A stretch of 64,000 nt of DNA from Pseudomonas mandelii. Its GTDB lineage: Bacteria > Pseudomonadota > Gammaproteobacteria > Pseudomonadales > Pseudomonadaceae. The DNA is taken from positions 4,681,501 to 4,745,500 of the forward strand of contig NZ_LT629796.1 of assembly GCF_900106065.1 (NCBI RefSeq), in the 5' to 3' direction. The notes below the pieces were generated by a model. It made no database searches. It saw only the letters and a program-made list of their open reading frames with translations, and was not told the DNA's origin. A program made the position numbers and the translations under genes. This document shows positions 58,017-64,000 of the stretch, one piece after another; the stretch's first letter is position 1, and every line of letters begins with the position of its first letter.

Positions 58017-58498
58017 TGAGTACCGGTAGAATCCAGTTCGCCGAGCAGGATGGCACCTTCGTCCTGAAGTTCGTCGGTGAAGTTCGCCTGACCCTGTGTT
58101 CGGCGTTGGATGCGACTATTGAGCGGATCTTCACCGCGTTGAACTTCAACGCGATCGTGATCGACCTGACCGAAACCCGCAGCATCGACAGTACCACCCT
58201 GGGCCTGCTGGCCAAACTGTCGATCCTGTCGCGGCAAAAGGTCGGCCTGCTGCCGACCGTCGTCACCACCCACGAAGACATCACCCGTCTGCTGCAGTCC
58301 ATGGGCTTCGAGCAAGTGTTCAACATCGTTGACCGCCCGATCCCGTGCCCTGAATGCCTGACCGACCTGCCAGACCAGGATCAGTCCGAGGAAGTCGTGC
58401 GGATCAAAGTGCTCGAGGCACACAAAATCCTCATGGGCCTGAACGACTCCAATCGTGAAGCCTTCCATGACCTGGTGAATGCTTTAGAGCGCCATTGA
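58016..58498 (+). CDS. rssC: STAS-domain anti-sigma factor antagonist (RssC-like)
   Basis: 160 residues. STAS fold from MSTGRIQFAEQDGTFVLKFV; phosphorylatable Ser/Thr at RSIDSTTLGLLAKLS near residue 60, the site controlled by SpoIIE-type phosphatases. A C-terminal extension of ~60 residues (PCPECLTDLPDQD; DSNREAFHDLVNALERH) with two Cys is unlike SpoIIAA. Overlaps rssB by one base (TAATG), so the two are translationally coupled. The RssB phosphatase domain should dephosphorylate it, freeing or binding an anti-sigma partner. Confidence 0.9.
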   Translation: MSTGRIQFAEQDGTFVLKFVGEVRLTLCSALDATIERIFTALNFNAIVIDLTETRSIDSTTLGLLAKLSILSRQKVGLLPTVVTTHEDITRLLQSMGFEQVFNIVDRPIPCPECLTDLPDQDQSEEVVRIKVLEAHKILMGLNDSNREAFHDLVNALERH

Positions 58499-58558
58499 TC
58501 CCCTGAGAGGGATGTAGGGAAGGCGGGCTCCATCGCGAATCCCCGAATCCAAAGCATG

Positions 58559-58595
58559 AAAAAGGGCGACCCTGTAAGGGGTCGCCCTTTTTGCA
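58559..58595. terminator. Bidirectional terminator between rssC and tal
   Basis: GAAAAAGGGCGACCC-tgtaa-GGGGTCGCCCTTTTTGC, A-run and T-run on each side. Confidence 0.9.
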
Positions 58596-58610
58596 TTGCG
58601 CTGGACTAGA

Positions 58611-59537
58611 TCACAGCTTGGCTTGCAGCAGTGCTTCGAGTTTTTCCTGGTCGCGAGCGAACTGACGAATCCCCTCCGCCAGTTTCTCGGTCGCCATCGC
58701 GTCCTCGTTGGACAACCAGCGGAACTGCGCTTCATTCAGGCTCAAGCGCCCTTCACCCGCATGCCCCGGGGCCAACTTGCGCTCCAGCTTGCCAGTGTCT
58801 GCCGCCAGCTTTTCCAACAGGTCCGGGCTGATGGTCAGGCGATCACACCCGGCCAACTGCTCAATCTGATTCAGATTGCGGAAGCTCGCACCCATGACCA
58901 CGGTCTTGTAGTCATTGGCCTTGTAGTAGTTGTAGATACGCGTCACCGACTGCACACCCGGATCATCCGCGCCGGTGTAGTCGTTGCCGTTGGCTTTCTT
59001 GTACCAGTCGTAGATGCGGCCTACGAACGGCGAAATCAGGAACACCCCGGCGTCAGCACATGCCGCCGCCTGAGCAAACGAGAACAGCAGCGTCAGGTTG
59101 GTCTGAATGCCTTCCTTTTCAAGCTTCTCGGCGGCGCGAATGCCTTCCCAGGTGGAGGCGATTTTGATCAGCACGCGGTCACGGCCGATGCCGGCCTTGT
59201 CGTACAGCTCGATCAGACGGTGCGCACGCTTCAATACTGCGTCAGTGTCGAACGAAAGGCGTGCATCCACTTCAGTGGAAATGCGGCCCGGTACAACCTT
59301 CAGGATTTCCTGGCCTACCGCCACGCCGAAGCGGTCGCTGGCCAGGCCCACATCGCCCTTGCAGTCGTGGACGCAGGCGTTCAGCAACTCGGCATAACCG
59401 GGAATGGCCGCCGCTTTCAGCAGCAGGGAAGGGTTGGTGGTAGCGTCGACGGGTTTTACGCGAGCGATAGCTTCGAAGTCGCCGGTGTCGGCAACTACGG
59501 TGGTCATTTGTTTGAGTTGTTCCAGCTTGGAAGTCAT
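58611..59537 (-). CDS. tal: Transaldolase
   Basis: 308 residues from ATG 59537 ([19 protein letters not shown]); more upstream starts add an unrelated basic stretch. Transaldolase moves dihydroxyacetone between sugar phosphates in the pentose phosphate pathway through a Schiff base. The active Lys near residue 131 is in [34 protein letters not shown] (Asp) and [11 protein letters not shown] are conserved. Class TalB. Converges on rssC at the shared terminator. Upstream, 340 bp without a recognisable gene separate it from the edge of the EPS region. Confidence 0.95.
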   Translation of the reverse strand: MTSKLEQLKQMTTVVADTGDFEAIARVKPVDATTNPSLLLKAAAIPGYAELLNACVHDCKGDVGLASDRFGVAVGQEILKVVPGRISTEVDARLSFDTDAVLKRAHRLIELYDKAGIGRDRVLIKIASTWEGIRAAEKLEKEGIQTNLTLLFSFAQAAACADAGVFLISPFVGRIYDWYKKANGNDYTGADDPGVQSVTRIYNYYKANDYKTVVMGASFRNLNQIEQLAGCDRLTISPDLLEKLAADTGKLERKLAPGHAGEGRLSLNEAQFRWLSNEDAMATEKLAEGIRQFARDQEKLEALLQAKL

Positions 59538-59877
59538 GGGCGTGCTCTGTCCTATGGGTCTAATGACATTACCCGAGCGCTGACAGCCACTCAAGGGCGC
59601 ATGTACGTATCGGTGGCCCCGTTGGCAACAACCGGAGAACGGATGTTTGAAAGGTGGGGCGCGGGTCTCGGTAAATACGATGCCAAAACCGCGCGCAGGT
59701 TCAAAGCAACTGACCGTTGACGGCTCTATGGCAACTCTGGCGCCTGAGCTGGCATGCCTGCATTCGCACGCCAACGGGTGTTAAAAAGGGTCAGGTTCAG
59801 CCGTTATAAGATGTCAATTAGTGCCACTCGGATGGCGTGTAATGTGGCGCGGATAAATGTAGGTATTGGATGGGGAA
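59538..59877. other. Intergenic stretch at the core-island boundary
   Basis: 340 bp with no gene or repeat I can support. A TATAAG at 59805-59810 could be a -10 for the next gene, but no -35 matches. From here rightwards the DNA looks more AT-rich than the core genes to the left. Confidence 0.5.
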
Positions 59878-60261
59878 ATGACTTCACAAGGTGAGCGGGT
59901 GTCTGCAATTGTGGAGGCCTTTGATGACATTATTCTCGGTTATGTCTTGAAAAAATTGACCGAAGTATTTGAAGCGCTGATGGCCGCATCAAAGAAGAAC
60001 CATCCGGACAATATGACGGGTCTGGTTGAAATGGGAAGGGTGAAAGCCGCAAAGAAAATTCCCGCTTGGCTCAATCGCGTGAAACACAGCATGCCCAGCC
60101 AAGTCACTCGCGTGTTGCTGGAACAAATGAGCGACTCACAGAAGTCCAAACATGACCTGCGGTTTGAAGCGCAAGCCGTATTGTTCGAGGTGCTGGTGGA
60201 AGAGTCGCTGGCAATGGACGCCGCAAGTTATGCAGAGTGGATTAATAAAAGCGCCGTTTGA
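59878..60261 (+). CDS. Hypothetical protein (127 aa) at the edge of the EPS region
   Basis: 127 residues from the ATG at 59878 (MTSQGERVSAIVEAFDDIIL), or from the TTG at 59866. No family recognised. It is soluble, predicted mostly helical, and rich in Lys (VKAAKKIPAWLNRVKHS) with an acidic C-terminal half. GGAT and a GGGGA tract just upstream give a passable ribosome site. Codon use is less GC-biased at third positions than in tal. Real by length and composition but no function is assigned. Confidence 0.55.
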   Translation: MTSQGERVSAIVEAFDDIILGYVLKKLTEVFEALMAASKKNHPDNMTGLVEMGRVKAAKKIPAWLNRVKHSMPSQVTRVLLEQMSDSQKSKHDLRFEAQAVLFEVLVEESLAMDAASYAEWINKSAV

Positions 60262-60286
60262 TGGTGGGCGCGGTCATTCATCAGGG

Positions 60287-61252
60287 CTACTTCAATAACA
60301 TTTTGACGGCAGCTTCCGCAGGTTTTGATGTTCCATCGGACGACTTTAATCCAAAACTTCGCTCGCGATCATTGCTGCCAGAGTCGCTGTTTTTCCATTC
60401 GTAAAGGGATGTCAGCGGTATATTCAGTTTTTTGACGTCCGAGATAAATCTTGTAATGCGTGATGCTTGTCCGGCGGTGCCTCCGATGGAACTGAGCGAT
60501 GGCACTCCCCATTCGGTAATGACCCCCGGCACATGGAAGTTATCAAGGATAAACGCTTGAGTACGGCTGATTTCGGTGCCCGACATGCCATACGGGTGAT
60601 AAGAAACAGCGCTGAGGCACCGTGGGTGTTCCCTCAGAATCTCAGTCAGTGCGACGGTCGCCTTGGAGTCTTTGGTGGGCGCCTTCGCGAATCCAAAGCC
60701 GATCAGGGGTGTTGAGTGATCCCGCTTTTGTAACGCGTTGCACACTGCGCTCATGAACGGCACAAACGTTACTTCAAAATCCTGGGTAGGCCAGTATTTT
60801 GGCAAGTCCGGTTCATTCCAGATTTCAATGGCGACAAGCTGCGTACTGAAGGCGTTTTCCAGACCGATCACCGAGTTGGCGAATGAATCTCCCGCAGCGG
60901 CGAGATCTATCCCACTGCTTTGCGTTTTGTGGGTTAACGCTTTGGTGGAGCGAACGGTCATCAATACTGGCAGGTCGGCGGATTTGGCCGCTGCGAAGGC
61001 TTCACTGATGTGTTGTTGATACGCCGGGTTACCCAGGCTGTTCGTCCATACGCCAAAGCGCACGAATCCAAACCCTGACGCCTTGATCTCATGGGCGTCG
61101 GCGGTCGAGAAATTCTGGATCTTCACCTGAACGCCTATTGTCTTGTTGTCCTGGGCCAGCGCTGAAAAAGCCTGACTGGCGTAAACAGGGCTGAAGACGC
61201 CAAGTATAAATAGCGTTGAAGTGGCAATCAGTCGAAAACACATGGAGGGCAT
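60287..61252 (-). CDS. Secreted clan GH-A glycoside hydrolase (PslG-like)
   Basis: 321 residues from ATG 61252 (MPSMCFRLIATSTLFILGVF), with a signal peptide ending near PVYA-SQA. Mature TIM barrel: GVQVKIQNFSTADAHEIKAS, VAIEIWNEPDLPKYW with the WNEP acid/base Glu, SYHPYGMSGTEIS, and VPGVITEWGVPSLS with the nucleophile Glu. The spacing of the two Glu (~105-110 residues) fits GH39/GH5-like enzymes and PslG-like hydrolases that trim an exopolysaccharide in the periplasm. It is on the opposite strand from the kinase genes, but next to them. Substrate unknown. The codon use is less GC-rich than the core. Confidence 0.8.
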   Translation of the reverse strand: MPSMCFRLIATSTLFILGVFSPVYASQAFSALAQDNKTIGVQVKIQNFSTADAHEIKASGFGFVRFGVWTNSLGNPAYQQHISEAFAAAKSADLPVLMTVRSTKALTHKTQSSGIDLAAAGDSFANSVIGLENAFSTQLVAIEIWNEPDLPKYWPTQDFEVTFVPFMSAVCNALQKRDHSTPLIGFGFAKAPTKDSKATVALTEILREHPRCLSAVSYHPYGMSGTEISRTQAFILDNFHVPGVITEWGVPSLSSIGGTAGQASRITRFISDVKKLNIPLTSLYEWKNSDSGSNDRERSFGLKSSDGTSKPAEAAVKMLLK

Positions 61253-61558
61253 AACGGGCAGTTCCTGTAGTCGTCCAGAGTAGAGGGCAGGGGAACATAG
61301 CATTAGTCAGTTAATACAGCGATACCATTAATCTTCCCGCCCAGACGTCCATTGTTAATATTGGTCGGATAAATAACTTTCCTATCGTGAGTGTTATTTA
61401 TGGTCCGGTTTTCTGGTTGGGCGTTTTTTGTGTGTCGTGGTATTTAATACGAAAGTATTTTCATGATGGATCCCACTCTGAATGCGGGACGGTCTTGTTG
61501 GCTCACTTATAGCCTCGCTATACGTGGGCCGAATCGACACTACACGGGAAGAGTAGCC
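61253..61558. other. AT-rich divergent promoter region of the EPS genes
   Basis: 306 bp between the divergent hydrolase and phosphatase genes, markedly more AT-rich than the rest of the window. It contains palindrome-like GTATTTAATACGAAAGTATTTT (the core ATTTAAT and two GTATT copies, near 61440-61462). No defined -35/-10 pair was fixed; both promoters probably lie here. Confidence 0.55.
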
Positions 61559-61999
61559 TTGTTCAGAAAGATTCTTGTGGTCTGCGTCGGCAATATATGC
61601 CGAAGCCCGACCGCTGAACTGTTGCTTCGCCATGCGCTGCAACCTTCAGGTATCTCAGTGACCTCCGCGGGATTGAACGCGCGGGTGGGTGAGTCTATGG
61701 AGCCCGACGCACTTCGGGTTCTTGAAGAACAGGGTCACGAAGACCAAGGGTTTAAAGCGCGGCAGATTACGCCTGCCATTGTCAATGAATCAGACCTCAT
61801 CCTAGTCATGGAAAAAGAGCATGTACAGGGCGTACTAAAGATTGCATCACACGCCAGGGGCAAAGTGTTTCTTCTGGGGAAGTGGCAGAGTGAACGCGAA
61901 ATAAAGGACCCGTATCGTCAAGGAAAAGCTGCGTTTGTCCATGCCCATGCATTGATTGAAGATGCCGTTTGCTCATGGGCGCAGCGCCTCGGACGTTGA
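61559..61999 (+). CDS. Low-molecular-weight protein tyrosine phosphatase (Wzb-like)
   Basis: 146 residues from a TTG start at 61559 after GGAAGAGTAGCC. The catalytic P-loop is VCVGNICRSPTAE (Cys-x5-Arg-Ser) near residues 9-21 and the acid Asp is in IKDPYRQGKAAF. Such phosphatases dephosphorylate the cognate BY-kinase and so regulate polysaccharide chain length and export. Its TGA overlaps the ATG of the kinase gene by one base (TGATG). Longer ORF starts upstream (from 61463) add a stretch without homology. Confidence 0.88.
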   Translation: MFRKILVVCVGNICRSPTAELLLRHALQPSGISVTSAGLNARVGESMEPDALRVLEEQGHEDQGFKARQITPAIVNESDLILVMEKEHVQGVLKIASHARGKVFLLGKWQSEREIKDPYRQGKAAFVHAHALIEDAVCSWAQRLGR

Positions 62000-64000
62000 T
62001 GGATGATTTTCAGATTAGTAATAATGGTAAAAGAATAGACCTTATGCAGTTACCGTCAGTAGTCAGCACCCGGGATAAAGACAGAGACGAGATTGATCTG
62101 CTCGGTTTATTAGGCACATTGATTGACCATAAATGGTTAATAGGTGCCATCACCGGGGCGTTCATGGTGACCGGTGCCGCGTATTCGATTTTATCGCCGC
62201 CCGTGTATCTGGCGAACGCCCTGGTCCAGGTCGAGCCGAAAAAGAACGACATGCTGGGGTTCTCGGATATCAGCAGCATGCTCGGTGGACAATCACCGGC
62301 GGCTACCGAGATCGGCATTATCAAGTCTCGTGCGGTTATCGGTAAAACGGTCGATGATCTGCATCTTGATATTGTGATTACGCCCAACACCTTTCCCGTT
62401 ATCGGCGGCTTTCTTGCTCGGCGCTATAAAAGCAGCCCTGCGGAAAGTGTCTCGCTACCACGCTTTGGCATGAACAGTTATGCCTGGGGCGGCGAGCGCC
62501 TTTATATCGAACAGCTCGATCTGCCGGCTGAACTGTTGGGCAAGAAATTGATGTTGGTCGCCGAAGAGCGCAATCGATTCAAGCTCTACGATGACAACGG
62601 CGGTTTGTTGGCCGAAGGTGCCACAGGCGAAGCCATCGCACAGGAGGGTGTCGAAGTCCTTATCGCGAGCATGGCCGCGAATCCGGGCACTAAATTCGAA
62701 GTCGTGCGCAATCCACGCATTGTCACCATTCAGAATTACCAGGACGCCCTCGATGTATCCGAGCAAGGTAAAGAGTCGGGCATTATAAGTCTGGCCCTGG
62801 CCAGCACCGACTACACCTTGGCGGTGAAGATTCTCAACAAGATTTCAAGGCTTTATGTGCAGCAGAATGTGCAACGCACCTCTGCCGAGGCGGCCCAGAG
62901 CCTTGAGTTCCTGCAGGCGCAACTCCCGCAAGTCAAAGACGATCTGGTCAAGGCCAGCAACGCGCTGAACAGCTATCAGACCCACGGAAATACAGTCAAC
63001 ATCTCCCTCGAAACCAAGTCTGTGCTGGAACAGATGGTGGTGCTGGATACGCGCATCTCGGATCTCAAACTCCAGCAAGCCGACATGGACCGAAAGTTCA
63101 CCCGGGAGCATCCGGCCTACCGCGCATTGATGGCGCAGATGGGGGATTTGAACAAACAGCGACAAGGGTTGGAAAAGAAAGTCCAAGGACTTCCGGCGAC
63201 ACAGCAGGAGCTGTTAAACCTGACCCGTGATGTGGAAGTGGCGACACAGATTTATACCCAGTTGCTGAACAAATCCCAGGAGCTGGACATTGTCAGGGCC
63301 GGGGCGGTCGGCAATGCGCGGCTGATTGATACGGCGGACGTCGACATCACCACCCCGGTCAAACCGCGCAAAGCCCTGATCGTATTGATTGCGACGTTGC
63401 TGGGTGGCTTTGTCGGTGTAGCGCTGGTGTTAGTGCGTAAATCGCTGAGCAGAGGACTCGAAGGGCCGGAAGCCATCGAGCAACTGGGGCTGCCGGTTTA
63501 TGCCTCCATTCCTTACAGCACCCTGCAACAAGAAGAAGATACTAAAAAAGTCAGACAGGGCGACGGAGCCAACAGCCAGTCTTTCTTATTGGCCCTGCGT
63601 AACCCCACGGACCTGTCCATCGAATCGATCCGCAGCTTGCGGACCTGTCTGCATTTTGCAGGGCTGGATGCCACCAACAACCGGATCATGATCTCCGGTC
63701 CGAGTCCCCAGGTAGGCAAGACGTTTGTCTCTTCCAACTTGGCCGCGGTCATCGCTCAAAGTGGGCAGACGGTCGTACTGATCGATGCCGATATGCGCAA
63801 AGGTCATCTGCACAAGACCTTGGCGACACCGATCAGCAATGGCTTGTCCGATCTGTTGACCAAGCGCTGCAGCATCGAGCAAGCGATCAATAAACTCGAA
63901 GTCGATAACCTGCATTTCATCAGTCGGGGACAAGTACCGCCCAACCCGTCCGAACTGTTGATGCATGCCAACTTCAGAGAACTCCTCGCTGAACTGAGTG
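61999..64000 (+). CDS. Polysaccharide co-polymerase / tyrosine autokinase (Wzc-type), 3' end outside window
   Basis: The first 667 codons lie in the window and there is no stop before base 64000. N-terminal cytoplasmic tail, then membrane helix WLIGAITGAFMVTGAAYSIL, a Wzz periplasmic domain with a long coiled coil (SAEAAQSLEFLQAQLPQVKD; SDLKLQQADMDRKFTREHPA), second helix ALIVLIATLLGGFVGVALVL, then the BY-kinase domain with Walker A ISGPSPQVGKTFVSSNLA and Walker A' VVLIDADMRKGHL. Both motifs are intact. The Tyr cluster is expected in the missing C-terminal part. ATG 61999 overlaps the phosphatase stop; MQLPSVV at 62044 is a possible internal start. It would set EPS chain length and export. 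Confidence 0.9.
   Translation, partial: MDDFQISNNGKRIDLMQLPSVVSTRDKDRDEIDLLGLLGTLIDHKWLIGAITGAFMVTGAAYSILSPPVYLANALVQVEPKKNDMLGFSDISSMLGGQSPAATEIGIIKSRAVIGKTVDDLHLDIVITPNTFPVIGGFLARRYKSSPAESVSLPRFGMNSYAWGGERLYIEQLDLPAELLGKKLMLVAEERNRFKLYDDNGGLLAEGATGEAIAQEGVEVLIASMAANPGTKFEVVRNPRIVTIQNYQDALDVSEQGKESGIISLALASTDYTLAVKILNKISRLYVQQNVQRTSAEAAQSLEFLQAQLPQVKDDLVKASNALNSYQTHGNTVNISLETKSVLEQMVVLDTRISDLKLQQADMDRKFTREHPAYRALMAQMGDLNKQRQGLEKKVQGLPATQQELLNLTRDVEVATQIYTQLLNKSQELDIVRAGAVGNARLIDTADVDITTPVKPRKALIVLIATLLGGFVGVALVLVRKSLSRGLEGPEAIEQLGLPVYASIPYSTLQQEEDTKKVRQGDGANSQSFLLALRNPTDLSIESIRSLRTCLHFAGLDATNNRIMISGPSPQVGKTFVSSNLAAVIAQSGQTVVLIDADMRKGHLHKTLATPISNGLSDLLTKRCSIEQAINKLEVDNLHFISRGQVPPNPSELLMHANFRELLAELS

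Overview
The window is a piece of a Pseudomonas chromosome, most likely of the P. fluorescens group. The evidence is the GC-rich coding sequence, the gene content and order (acnA/rlmM; uup-usp-fadBA-topA-sulA-lexA-psrA-nagZ-mtnP; csiV-mfd-gap; apbE-sthA-glpQ-pilZ-lolCDE; copRS-cupredoxin-queF; mlaA-pilZ-rssB-rssC-tal), and many short REP-type palindromes of the kind described in fluorescent pseudomonads. No rRNA, tRNA, insertion sequence, prophage or CRISPR array was seen. The last ~4 kb look like the edge of an exopolysaccharide island; almost everything else is core genome.

Layout. 1-9.0 kb: start of a PAS-type chemotaxis receptor (partial), CAAX-type membrane protease, aconitase acnA, divergent rlmM, tusA convergent with a MATE exporter, pdxB, and a small conserved protein. 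9.2-17.4 kb: ABC exporter, class II-like Fic protein with an in-frame 12-bp repeat, soluble lytic transglycosylase, ABC-F protein Uup, universal stress protein and a small membrane protein. 17.4-29.4 kb: fatty-acid oxidation and SOS block with fadBA, topA, sulA-lexA under a promoter carrying two LexA boxes, psrA under a promoter overlapped by two PsrA-type palindromes, nagZ and mtnP. 29.5-35.6 kb: two paralogous SWIM/SNF2 helicases facing each other. 35.6-50.4 kb: csiV, mfd, a long-form GAPDH, an MFS carrier, an apbE without nqr genes, sthA, glycerophosphodiesterase, a PilZ protein and lolCDE, with a probable terminator between lolD and lolE. 50.5-59.5 kb: copper two-component system divergent from a Met/His-rich cupredoxin (CopR-type box between them), queF, a DUF4404 protein, a HAD-like protein without the nucleophile Asp, mlaA, PilZ, rssB-rssC and transaldolase. 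59.9-64.0 kb: an unknown small protein, a secreted PslG-like glycoside hydrolase, and a tyrosine phosphatase overlapping a Wzc-type tyrosine kinase that runs off the window.

How the genes connect. PsrA is the known fatty-acid-responsive regulator of fadBA in Pseudomonas and lies 6.7 kb downstream of it. LexA and SulA share a transcript, so SOS induction couples DNA damage to division arrest; TopA and Mfd nearby also act on DNA. NagZ, Slt and CsiV act on cell-wall turnover or synthesis, and LolCDE and MlaA on the outer membrane. Two PilZ proteins and RssB/RssC suggest c-di-GMP and sigma-antagonist signalling. The closing EPS genes have the composition of a Wzy-type polysaccharide locus (BY-kinase, cognate phosphatase, periplasmic hydrolase).

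No gene cluster stands out as a clearly novel system. The best candidates for a second look are the convergent SNF2 pair, the repeat-bearing Fic gene, the unassigned gene at the island edge, the apparently orphan minus-strand terminator upstream of fadB, and the repeat-rich gap promoter.
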